DNA from: Lepidodermella squamata
Taxonomy: Eukaryota > Gastrotricha
DNA: 64,000 nt
Direction: 5' to 3'
NCBI GenBank assembly: GCA_047495785.1
Contig: JBLDXI010000009.1
Coordinates: forward strand, 2,542,001-2,606,000
The position numbers and the translations under genes were made by a program. Positions within the stretch are counted from its first letter, which is position 1. Each line of letters opens with the position of its first letter. This document shows positions 54,024-64,000 of this stretch, piece by piece. The notes below the pieces were generated by a model. That model was not told the origin of the DNA. It ran no database searches and saw only the letters and a program-made list of their open reading frames with translations.

Positions 54024-56306
54024 ATGAAATTAGTCAGCATTTTAATCCTCATCTTGACAGTCTTGGCGAGGCCAGTCTTTCCTAAGCCCTATCGTCTTCG
54101 AATCCTACTCTTATCGCCGATTTTCGGCATTGACCCGGTTCAGAACAAGGCCACAGAATTCTTCATCGCCGACTTCCTAGCTATGATCAACAACCGAACC
54201 GACATTCTGCCCGACTACGACATCGAGTTGGAACGACGCGACGAATTTATCGGATTCAACGCAGTGAAAAACCTGGTTACCTTCCGCCGGGATGCTGCCA
54301 GCATACCAGCTGGAACTTACCAAGCCCCCATCGCAACAGGATTTGCATTTTCGTCCGGGTGCAAATCAGCCGGGCCTGTTTTGCCGTACCTGGACCTTGT
54401 TGGTCTAGCTGTCGTCTGCCAGTCACCGATTTTCAGCGATCGAACCCCGAATCCGAACCTTTATCACACACTGAGTACAGGTAAGACCTCCGCAGTCGCC
54501 CTGCTGCATTTCATACGAAATATCGGGAAATGGAACCGATTCGGGATTATCGGGCAGGTCGGTTCGACTTTCGATACTACTATGGGTTTCTTTCTATTTG
54601 ACAAGGCAACGGAAAATAATTTCACGGTTCCTTGGTTCAATTTTGTAACTGACATCGACGCAGCAGTGGTCAGTGACTTCAAAGATTCAGGGGTTAGAAT
54701 TTTAGTGTCAACCCTCGGCAGCCAAATCGCTGTAGCGCAACTGCTATGTGAGGCCTTCAAAGTTGGGATAACAGGGCCTAAATACGTTTTTCTCGTCAAT
54801 TCCGCCTCTTTCAGCCCGAATCCGTCGTCCGGGTGCCCGGTTGAAGTGATGCTAACGCAACTCAAGCAAACGTTTGTTTTCGGTTACCTAGCAACGCCTG
54901 ATAATTTTACCAGGGTGACTGATCTTGGGTACACGCCGCAATTTATCGACGATCGAATGAGCCGTTTAACCAGCTCTCGGGGTGATTTTATCGGAATTTA
55001 CGGATTTCACGATGGTTTAATTCGCGTCCTAATTACATTGAATGATACCGAGAACCGATTGAAGCTGAAGTACAACTTGACATTACGTGACTACAACCTA
55101 TACCCAGGCTTAACAATGCGAGAGGCTAACAGTTCGATTTTGAACTCGAAGGTAACAGGACTTCGAGTCGGCTTGACATCATACGGGTTGAAGGGACAAG
55201 TCATTGGAGACATTCAGGCCGTATCGCAGTGGTCACCAAACAACGGGATGACCACTATTGTTTTGATTAAGCAAAATCTGAAGGCTGACTCGGATGAATT
55301 CGCTTTCAACACTTTCTCCCTCGATAACTTGAACCAGCCGGCCTGGATTGCAGACAAAGCTCCGTTCGATAGCCCTGTTCTCAAGGTTATCGAATCTAAG
55401 ATCTCGCTCGAAGCTTTTGGCCTTATTTGGTTTCTAATAGCGGCGACAAGCTTGTTTCAATTCGGAGGGATACTTCTTGTCATTATGAAACGAAAAGTTG
55501 TGAATTTCGGCTCTTCGAAATTGATCGGTTTGGCTGGATCAATCGTTTTGAACTCAGCATCAGGGTGCTTTTCGTTTGATAGAACTGCTGGTAGTAGTTA
55601 TCTCGCAGCTTTTTCCATTACCCTAGCGATCTTTGGCAGTAGCGTTATCTTCATCACCTCAGCTTTAAGGATTATTTTCACCTATTTCAGCATTCGTAAA
55701 ATGAACTCGTTTCGAAAGAAATCTAGCCACCATACCTCGGCGAATTTCGCTTCAGGGAACTCGGTGGCTCACGCCGAGTTGGATCCAGCAACTTTGACTC
55801 AAATAGACAGGTCAACAATGAAAGCTGGTTGTGTTTCGGCTGGGGTAAATCTCGCAATTTTGGTCGCTTTTCTCGCAAGTAACAACATGAAATGCTTCGA
55901 TGAGCTGCTAAGCTCTAGTTACTTCGAATCAATCGATGAAGTTGTGGAAATTTGGCATGTTCAATGTGCGATGAGCCGCGAATATTCATCAATCGGTTGG
56001 TTCTTACTGAGTTTCATCGCCGCTGAGGCAATGGCATTTCTATTAATTGCTCTGTTGAGCATCGTACAGATGAAGCATCTGAAGGTCGGGGTCGTCGAAT
56101 TTGCGGCCATGAGTATTGGGGTGATATCATCGAGTACCCTTCTGCCGGCTAGTATTGTTATTCTTCTAGCGACTTCGAATAATACCGTTGTCCAGCAAAC
56201 TGCAGCAGCTTTTCTGACGGTTGGGGTTTCATTGGCGACTGGCGTTCCGCTGATTTATCCGACTTTCCCCCATCGAAATGGGCAACGACGCAGTTCTGAA
56301 TTCTGA
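54024..56306 (+). CDS. GABA-B-like class C seven-helix receptor 2, intronless
   Basis: Single exon of 760 residues, clearly paralogous to receptor 1 along its whole length (KPYRLRILLLSPIFGIDPV; NNRTDILPDY; GKTSAVALLHFIRNIGKWNR; GITGPKYVFLV). Signal peptide MKLVSILILILTVLARPVF. The ligand-binding-like domain is about 25-460. The seven helices run from about 465 (FGLIWFLIAATSLFQFGG) to about 745. Both proteins keep a short loop with VVEIW before helix 5. The tandem, same-strand arrangement and missing introns suggest an origin by retroposition followed by duplication. The ligand is unknown. Confidence 0.8.
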   Translation: MKLVSILILILTVLARPVFPKPYRLRILLLSPIFGIDPVQNKATEFFIADFLAMINNRTDILPDYDIELERRDEFIGFNAVKNLVTFRRDAASIPAGTYQAPIATGFAFSSGCKSAGPVLPYLDLVGLAVVCQSPIFSDRTPNPNLYHTLSTGKTSAVALLHFIRNIGKWNRFGIIGQVGSTFDTTMGFFLFDKATENNFTVPWFNFVTDIDAAVVSDFKDSGVRILVSTLGSQIAVAQLLCEAFKVGITGPKYVFLVNSASFSPNPSSGCPVEVMLTQLKQTFVFGYLATPDNFTRVTDLGYTPQFIDDRMSRLTSSRGDFIGIYGFHDGLIRVLITLNDTENRLKLKYNLTLRDYNLYPGLTMREANSSILNSKVTGLRVGLTSYGLKGQVIGDIQAVSQWSPNNGMTTIVLIKQNLKADSDEFAFNTFSLDNLNQPAWIADKAPFDSPVLKVIESKISLEAFGLIWFLIAATSLFQFGGILLVIMKRKVVNFGSSKLIGLAGSIVLNSASGCFSFDRTAGSSYLAAFSITLAIFGSSVIFITSALRIIFTYFSIRKMNSFRKKSSHHTSANFASGNSVAHAELDPATLTQIDRSTMKAGCVSAGVNLAILVAFLASNNMKCFDELLSSSYFESIDEVVEIWHVQCAMSREYSSIGWFLLSFIAAEAMAFLLIALLSIVQMKHLKVGVVEFAAMSIGVISSSTLLPASIVILLATSNNTVVQQTAAAFLTVGVSLATGVPLIYPTFPHRNGQRRSSEF

Positions 56307-57510
56307 AAAATCTGAGAAACAAATTCAGCAAAAAACCTGATATTGTTGTGAAAATTAAGGAGGCAGCTGCATAATTTCATAATATCAAAAATTAATTTAA
56401 TATTAATTTATTTTGATTGCTCCTTAGTGTCTGTTAAGTTTCCAAATCATTTAGGCCTTTGAAGGCTCCCTAATATTAATTATTTATAAATATAAAAATA
56501 GTCATAAAAATTAGCTGATTATTGATACACTTTTTTACTAATAAAGCTACCAAATAATAGTAGCCCAGAGGGTAGAAGGATAAAAAGCTAGTTCGAAAAC
56601 AGAAAAAATGAAGGATTCAACACATGAATTTTTCGAAATTTCGAGGTCGAAATTTTAGTACCCTTGAAAACAAATATGGTGATTACAATCACGATTACGC
56701 CGTACGCCGTACACTCAAGGATTTTCTATGGTAATTTATCTGGATTTTAAATAAACGTTAAAGATTTATCAACAAGAAATAATTAATCATAAATAATTAA
56801 TCTCACCCAAAAATCGGGATGAGTGGCAGTTTCTATGCCTTACTCTAGAGAATTATGAATTTTCGGGAACAAGCAGGCTGTTTGCAACCGAGCCGTCGGA
56901 CTCGAGCTGATGATCGTCCGTCGCCGTCCCCAAAACCCGCAAGGGTATAAATGTTGTTGACCTCTTTGTTCTTCAACTGGTGGACGAAAAAATAAAACTT
57001 CATTTTGGTCTCACGCAAAAATGCTGAAAAATGCTTTTTTACGGCCAATGTAATATTCAAAAGTTGAGCCCGCTTCTAGTCGAGTTTGGTTTTCCGCCCA
57101 AGCGGTAGGGATAATAAAACTGTGATCTCTACGAACCATTATTGTATATTAGTTTTGCGCTCGGTCAGGCATATGATTGTAGGATTATCCCACGGTTATC
57201 AGCTCAAAACTTTTTCCGTCTCTTCTAAGGTCCCTAGCACAGCCAAAAATGCGTGGACGGTAGTCGCAACCGCATATAGTCCCTAGTCAGTCACCCGATT
57301 ATTTTATTGCGATGTACATACTCTTCTGATTGCCAATATCAAATACCGCCGCGTCAAAGCGTGTGTCCGAACAAATGTCGGTGCACACGCACTTTATTTT
57401 GAACGCTTTAATCCTGCGACATGTCAAAAGTCGGTAAAAAATATGAAGCCAAATTTTTAATTCGGAAATCAACACAACATAATAGCAAAATAAATAATTC
57501 ATTACGATAG
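56307..57510. other. convergent spacer between receptor 2 and TRPM
   Basis: 3' flanks of two convergent genes. It contains one copy of a dispersed repeat (56561-56662) and no recognised exon. Confidence 0.5.
56561..56662. repeat. dispersed repeat, partner at 22776-22884
   Basis: Shares GTAGCCCAG, AGTTCGAAAACA and TTTCGAGGTCGAAA blocks in order with 22776-22884. Confidence 0.5.
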
Positions 57511-60500
57511 TCATCCCATTTTTTGATAGTCGAATTGCTGTGAACTCACTGACGTCCTAATTCCGACAGGCTCGTGCCCACTGGAAATAGACGTCGAAGG
57601 CGTCGCTTTCTCCACGATAACCTCAGGCAACTCTACGATATCCGCTTTCAAAGTTTCAACAGAGCGAGTCGCGTTGAAAGAATCACTCGACGCCGATTTT
57701 TTCATATCAGGCGTATTAGACCCGCCGGAATCGTTTGAAGCCACAACCTCCTGCACGGCTAACAGGGTCCTGGCCGCTAGGGTTAACTCAGGGTCGTCGT
57801 CTGAAGAGACTGAAACAGCTCTCAGCCGACGAATCACCCTAGGCCCAAGAGCTCGAGCAGATGATTCCTCCGCCTCGGCCAAGGCATTACTGATTTGATG
57901 CCGGCCAGGCGTGGCAGTTCCAGGACCGCCTAAGCTCATATTACTCCAGGTATCAACCCGTTGCCGGAACCCTGTTTGATTACCGCTGGAGTTGAGGCGA
58001 TTCTCAAAGTCTCGCATTATATCCATTAAAGCACTCTGCCTTATCATGATTTTCTCAACGGCTGATTGAACGGCTTCCATTCGATCGGCGGCATTTCGCA
58101 TTTGATCCTCAGCGGTTGGTTTCGATTTTTCTGTTTCCTTCTGTTCCAGGTACTCATCTCGAGCTTGCTCCTCGAAATCGTGGAGGGACGCGACGTCTTG
58201 TTGGCTGAGGACAATCTTCAGTAAACCAGGATCGCGAGCTCTGGGCGCCTTATCCCTACAAATTCGAAGCAACCATTTCGAAGCCATGTAAATATGGGAG
58301 AAAATGATCAAAGGCGGTGGCAGGATCGGTAAAACCTGGTAGTCGACAATCAATCGGTATCGCTGGAACCGGATTAAAGTCTTCGAAATTCGGTTAACCT
58401 TCTCGAAAACTGAATTAAAAACAGCGATTAAAAGGTTCAGCATCAAAATATTCGCGATAATTAGGTAGATAGCTTGGCCTAAGGGTCCGAGCCAGGTGCA
58501 GCACCAACACGGCGGGTTGTCAGGGTCTGTCGAGTTGCTGTAAGGACTGCAGGTCCCAGTATCGACATATTCGTGATAAACCTCGCCGTAAAGATTCAGG
58601 TAAGGCTCGACCCATATGTCCTTGAGAATCGCCCAATCAGGATCTCGAAACGGGAACCGGGTTGCTTGCAGGACAATACCATAAGTTCCGACTACAACAC
58701 CGAGAATTATAAGAAAAGTCACCATTCGCTTGAACATTTTCTGAAGAATCATGATATATAAGGCTAAATCACTGTTTGCTTGGAAGATGTCGAAAACATG
58801 GATGAGGAAGAAGACGATCGAGGTGATCCAAAGAGCCCGGCTTGTCTGAAATGTCTCCTCGAAGTACCGCATTGAAAGGCCAATCAAAAACAGGGCAATT
58901 CCGATCATGTCGAACATATTCCACACATCTAGAAAGTAGATTTCGAGCCGAACGAAAAACCAACGGGCGTCAATCGATCCTATTTCTCGGATTTTGTCAA
59001 TGGCCAAAGTTCCAACGTAGGCGATGATGTAACGCTCTGGCCAGGCAGCGTAGTGGATTAGGGATTTAGTCAAGATTGTATAACTGAAGCAGACAATGAA
59101 AACGACGTAGGCGAGCTGGAAATAACATCAGTTTCATTGAAAAATTTACTAATTATTATTGGGTGTGCCAAGTGCGCACCCTAAAACTAGGGTTCCAGCA
59201 CTAAATTTGAGACTACAGCACTATATTTCCCTTAAATGTCTTCTCTGGAATCTCAATTTTATCATGCCTAAAAGATAGATCTTCATATTAAGCGTATTTA
59301 GCACTATGAGCGGTCAGTTAATGAGTTTTACTTCAGCCCGCAGAGCCGATATCGATTCCAAGTATCGATTTTACAAATCAGTGATTTTTCCGATATCAGA
59401 TATCGTGGAACCCAACATCGATAATTTTCCTACGTGGCTTAGGGCACCAGTTAGCTAAAATAAAAAATCCCAAGTTCAGGGAGTGCATCAGTATCGATGC
59501 AAACACAAAAACGCCGAAATTGCAAGGAATGGGAAAAATTTAGTGCTAGGACGGTTAAATATTTAGTGCTGGAAACTCATTTTTAGTGGTGCAAAAATTT
59601 GTTATTATTATTTTACCGTGTGATACCAAAATTTCGTGACAGGGGCGTTGTAAAATTCGTATAATTTCATCTTCGTGGTGAGCTGAGTTCCGAATTTTGC
59701 CGCCATCGTTCCCCCCATTTGTCGGAATCTAGAGCGGCCGAATCTCTTCTGAGCAGAAAATTTTGAATCTTCTGACTCAATTCGCACCATTCTCGGTGGT
59801 TGTAGATTCGCCGGGTTTGGATTGACAATAGAGACTTTAGGTTCAACTTGATCGCCGTTAATTGAAGTCGCGGCCTGGTTAAAATTTGGAGGCATTGTCA
59901 CAGGTTGAGTTATAGTTGTAGCGTAAGCTCGGCCAGAATTTCGGAAGCTGCTGCTCATAGGCCCACCGGGGACACTATAAAATCGGGTTAAACTCTCCCT
60001 AATCGGAGCCGCGGTCCCATCCTCGGTGAAATAAACGCTTGGACCACCAGTCGGTGTCAAGATGCCACTTGTCTCGCGATCGGCAATCTGGCTTTGAAGG
60101 CGATCTTCAATTTCTGCCTCAGTCTGCGGTTGGAGACTCAATTCCTCCAATGAAAGGTAATCCAAGCCAAAAATCGCGTAAAAAGGGAAAAATATTCCGA
60201 ACAAAATTTTCCAAGGTCTAGTTGACCTAACCCTTAGACCGCCCATCCACAGCACGTCTAAAAGGTGTTGGCAACACGGATGGGCGACAAGCTGCTTATG
60301 ATTCGAGGTAACAGCTAGGCTCAAACAAGTTTTCTGGCTGAAGTTCGACAGTTCATAGGTCAGCAGCTGCTGGCTCATCACTTCATCCAAGTCGTGAGAA
60401 CGCTCGAGTAGACCAATGGCGAGGTCTGAAAATTCGCGGCCGTTTTCCTTGATTTGATTAAGCGTCTCGGAGGCTACGTCATAGCGAAGAAAATCGGCCA

Positions 60501-63362
60501 TTCCGCGGTGGAGGCGGCAGGCGACTAACGATTTGGCGAGCATCTCTTCACCCTGGGTGCACAGAAGCTTGGCCATGTTGTGGCGCTGCATCAGTACAGC
60601 CCAGATCATGAGCTCAGAGAAAGGATAGCAAAACCGATCAGGGTCATCGTTTGGAACCTATATTATATTAGATATATTAAATATATTATCGAGTTTAATT
60701 CATTGTTTTAATACTTCATCGTAAAATTATCCCCTAATAGTCTTAGTTAGCCAAAAATGTTAAAATTGCCAAAAATCTAAAAAAAGTTAGAAGGAATAGA
60801 ATTCTCAAAATGTACAGAGAATTCAGGAATGACCCTTTCCATCTTAGACTGGCATTTCATTGTATTTCTTTGTTTTCCGAAGCTGATTTTCAATATCAGG
60901 AACCTTGGGAACCTTGAACCTTGGGAACCTTGAACCTCAGGAACTTTAAGCCTTAAGAACCTTATGAACCTGAGGCATTGGGAACCTTAGGAACCCTGAA
61001 CTTCGGGAACTTTAGAACCAAGGATTTTGTACAATCCTTGAGTTCTATATTTTCCCCTTATATTAATGCATCAATTTTGTTTCTATGGTTTACGATTAGG
61101 TAAAAGTGTACCTGAATTGGAGGGCTATTGCTGCCCTGGAAGAACGATTGCCTTGACGAGTTAAGAAACGATTGCCTACGATGAAGCTGATGTCGCGCTC
61201 TACTACGGTACCACGACCTGTAACCGAACCCCATCAGCGCATCTATGGTTGCGCCAACGTCCGCAAGTGTAATTCTCGTGGAGACATGTCGTCCTGCCAA
61301 GAGCCTAGCAGCGTCTCTAAGGAACCAAGAATCCGAATGCTTCATGTTATAAAGCTGTTCGAGACGGTCATATGTTAATACATCGGTCATGTTAACGCCT
61401 TGATTCAGCATGAGCTTAACAAATTCGACTCGGTCCATAAGGAGAGCTTCAATAATAGCCTCGTTTAGCGCTCCTTCCGGCCAAATCTGGCCATCAGTGA
61501 AAATTTCCTTCGTCGCCAAATCGACACGGTTCCAAGCTAGGGCTAGACGTAACTGCTCGGGGGCTGTTCGTTGTTTAGCTCGAAGAAGAGCGCTAAGAAC
61601 GGTGACGTCGAGTTCGTTCTGAGTGGCCACAGCATCAGGGGCCGACCAAACGGTGACAAGTTTTCGCCGGGTCGTGCATAGGACCACTTCATTCAATAGC
61701 GACTTGTTACGCCGAGCTAAAGCTCCGAACATCTGCTCGATCTTCATAGACAACATGTCCCGATCAGGTTCTTCAAGCGTGCCACTGCTTTCACTGAGCT
61801 GGAAAATCGGAAAAAAGATAGGGTTTAAAATTGAGCTAATCCGAATTCCGACTATTTGCACCACTAAAATTGGGGGTTACAGCATTAAATTTGAGCATTC
61901 TAAAACTATATTTTTCATATTTTTGCGATTTCGAATTGTTCTTTTCTTTTTTGACAGTTGCCCAGCCTATTTGTAAGGGAAATTTTATGTTAGCCCATTT
62001 GTTGCATGAACATTTTTCATTATTGGTTGATGTCGGAAATCGTTGATTTTGAAAATCGATAACAAAATCGATAAAACTTAATTTCAACTGAAAAATTTAC
62101 CGATCTTGGCGAAAAATATGGAGATCCTAAAAGAAATTACAGCAATGGCAATACAAAATGAGGTTCCAGGCTTGGAAATCCCATTTCCATAGTTTGGGGA
62201 AACTCAGCGCTGAAACCCGAAATTCAGATTATTCGACTATTTCATGTCCTCGGTTTTGAGGGCAAAGATTCGGTTTCGAAATAAAAAATAGGTAACTCGA
62301 AATTTTATGATGAATTCAAAATTTCAAAATTTCAATTAAAATTTCAAAATAATAATAATTCATAATAAACTCATGCTAAAATCCTGCGTTCGAGGTATAT
62401 AAGCATCCCTTCGAACCAAGCTTCATTGTAATTTCTTGGAAAAATTCGGGAAATTGCTACTGGGCATATTTTGATTTTGAGCCCAATTTAGTCCCGCTCT
62501 TTTGCTAATTTCAGCATTATAAGTATTCTGCTGATTAATCAGAATAGAGAAATCACACCTGCATGGCCATGGTGAGCACATCAGCCGCTCGTCCACTATC
62601 CGCTATAACGACAATCGGTTTCGCATCAGTCAGCAGGTAGTCGACAGCTAAACGAATGCAGTGAGCTCCACCCTCGACGAAAATTGAAATCAAAGGCGCC
62701 GTATGCGGCTCGGCTGTATCGCTCGAAATTTCACTTTCGAACTCCTGACGCCATTTAACCTCCTGGCCATACTTGCCCATTGTCCCGTCATCGACTAGCA
62801 GGAAAATTGAATGGTTCGGGTTGAGGACATTCGCCCCGCTGGCTGTTGTAGGCGGGTAGTACTGGACGTCGGCATTTCGACCAGCGAGCCGGTGTCGCCC
62901 GGCAATCACACCCCACGGCGCGATTCCAATTACTACAGCCCTATTACGACGTAGCACCCCGGCTGTCAAAGCATCGCCGACTTGCTTAGCAACTCCGATA
63001 TTAAGGCCGCTAGTGATAATCCAGCAACCCGGAACGGCAGCCATACGTTGAAGGGAGCGGCGAAACGCTCGTTTAACCCGCGGTGGCAGGTCGAAATTGT
63101 TCATTCCGCCCTGAATTGAAATGACGAGTTTAGGCGGATCGGCGCCCCAATGTTCGGTGAGCAGCCGCACGACATCGGATGGCTTGGTCGCAGGGTTCAT
63201 TCGAAGGTATTGCGCGTGGACCCCGGTTCCGAACTCGACGGAGCCGTAGCAGTCGGTTGGGAAGGCTACGGTGTGTTTGCGCCACGACCACGTGCCGACC
63301 GGCCACGCTGAAGCCGGGTCGTGGGCTGATCTGTCGCGACCGCAACCGCACCTGCAACGCAT
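57511..63362 (-). CDS. TRPM-family cation channel, no kinase domain
   Basis: Exons on the minus strand: from 63362 (5' limit uncertain) to 62559, 61798-61112, 60657-59617, 59115-57511; all junctions phase 0, 1378 residues. Exon A holds the TRPM N-terminal domain (WRKHTVAFPTDCYGSVEFG; VISIQGGMNNFDLPPRVKRA; FVEGGAHCIRLAVDYLL). Exons B and C give the helical repeats. Exon D carries the helices, the pore (LYGEVYHEYVD, about 1018-1028), a TRP helix (FEKVNRISKTLIRFQRY) and a short coiled coil near 1160. A YGE filter resembles divalent-permeable TRPM6/7/1/3 channels. The C-terminus ends without an alpha-kinase. Families normally have 60-100 more residues before the CGR-H motif, so a further 5' exon may be missing. 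A long Ser/Thr/Pro-rich loop precedes the first helix. Confidence 0.88.
59172..59600. mobile_element. 429-bp foldback element in a TRPM intron
   Basis: The ends are inverted copies over about 60 bases: GGGTTCCAGCACTAAATTTG on the left and ATTTAGTGCTGGAAACTC on the right, with GCAC(C)CTAAAA and TTTTTAGTGGTGC outside them. It fills most of the intron between exons C and D. A one-ended relative lies in the intron between exons A and B, and an internal fragment near 25841. Confidence 0.7.
60897..61013. repeat. GGAACCTT-type simple repeat in a TRPM intron
   Basis: About twelve imperfect copies of GGAACCTT, GAACCTTG and GAACCTTA in 117 bases. Confidence 0.8.
61855..62080. mobile_element. one-ended relative of the 59172-59600 element
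   Basis: Starts TTTGCACCACTAAAAT, then GGGTTACAGCATTAAATTTG, matching the terminal repeat of the element at 59172-59600. It includes a TATCGATTTT-type interior (reverse sense). The other end is not visible. Confidence 0.55.
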
Positions 63363-64000
63363 TTTTTATTGGTTCGAAAAATCCAAAGAATTATAAGATT
63401 ACATTTCATTATTGTAGGGATCGCCGAAAAACTGCATGCACTCGCATTTTTGAAAAGTCTCTTCAATCCAGGCTGAAGTGTTTAACAGCTGTTTTATGGG
63501 AATGTATAATAGCAATAAAATTCTGGAAAAATCGCGTTTACAGCCGAACTATTGACAATGACTGTTGACCGCCGCATTGCATCAAGTGAATATCGCAGCT
63601 ATAGGCTCTTCGAAATCTGGAACATTTAAAACAAACGTAAGAATTAGTAGACCATCAATACTATGGAACTAGAGCAATTGAGCTCTTATCATTTACTAGC
63701 AATTTTTTATCTCACTATAATATTCTTCAGTATAAGGCGCAGTGCATTTATACCAGGCGTGATAATAACTCATTTGTTTCACGTGAAAAGTCCGCTTTCA
63801 CCGTAAATTAGGCGTATCCGTCTTATGATACTTATAAACTTATAAGAATGGAACAAAGATTGTAAATATTTTGCATTTACATTCTAGGACACAGTAGCAG
63901 CGTGTTTCAACTGACAAATCAATCGAATACTTCTGGGTCGAAAAATTTGGCCGTTAACATTGAAAAAGTGGGGCAAAGTTTCTGTATTTTCCAGCAAATC
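63363..64000. other. 5' flank of the TRPM model
   Basis: No clear upstream TRPM exon was found. The true first exon may be here undetected or beyond the window. Confidence 0.35.

Noticed and set aside
61172-61976. Plus-strand frames opposite TRPM exon B
   Set aside because: Shadows of the TRPM coding strand.
1-64000. CRISPR arrays, bacterial operons or horizontally acquired bacterial genes
   Set aside because: No spaced direct repeats of that kind, no ribosome-binding-site operons and no bacterial-type genes; all recognised genes are metazoan with spliceosomal introns or animal-type receptors.

Overview
The window is animal nuclear DNA from a small-genome invertebrate bilaterian. Genes have short GT-AG introns (often 40-90 bases). 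The content is metazoan: an ems/EMX homeobox gene, a TRPM channel, class C (GABA-B-like) seven-helix receptors, microsomal P450s, an astacin/EGF/CUB protein and a tRNA-Ile(UAU) with an anticodon-loop intron. I cannot fix the phylum by eye. The EGF-like module after the astacin fold resembles ecdysozoan (nematode-type) astacins, which is only a hint. All exon models were built by hand from splice signals and frame continuity. They close in frame except where stated.

Region 1-35 kb holds five tandem cytochrome P450 genes, all on the minus strand and all with the same three-exon layout (phase 0, then phase 2 introns). They start at 4218, 6844, 21125, 25291 and 35132. Four of them share an upstream box containing an AGGTCA-type nuclear-receptor half-site. 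Between them lie three of four copies of a small, very basic secreted Lys/Gly/Ser-rich protein (21.7, 26.2 and 31.5 kb; the fourth is at 49.2 kb on the plus strand). Also there are a tRNA-Ile(UAU) and a plus-strand multi-LamG-like, mucin-tailed surface protein (27.7-31.0 kb).

The most striking gene lies at 8.36-16.60 kb on the minus strand. It is a 14-exon, 632-residue secreted protein of the astacin-EGF-CUB type followed by a kringle-like module. Its astacin fold is recognisable, but all three zinc histidines, the catalytic glutamate, the Met-turn methionine and tyrosine, the propeptide aspartate switch and one disulfide pair are replaced. It reads as an intact pseudoprotease, not a decayed gene, because the frame is open through all 14 exons. 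Its second intron carries a Jockey-type retrotransposon remnant.

Region 36-47 kb is the ems/EMX locus (39.3-42.6 kb, minus) inside a long gene-poor stretch of distinct composition (TAATAAT runs and CG-rich GCGCGC words), probably regulatory. Region 47-50 kb holds a secreted protein made of five near-identical 22-residue repeats, an orphan PRMT5 exon, and the fourth Lys/Gly-rich gene. Region 50-56 kb holds two tandem intronless GABA-B-like receptors. Region 57.5-63.4 kb holds a TRPM channel without a kinase tail; its 5' end may lie beyond what I could model.

Several repeat families are visible as pairs within the window, including three foldback/MITE-like elements. Functionally the window mixes xenobiotic or sterol oxidation (P450s), secreted and surface proteins, and sensory or ion-signalling membrane proteins. 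Nothing suggests they form a single pathway apart from the co-regulated P450 array.
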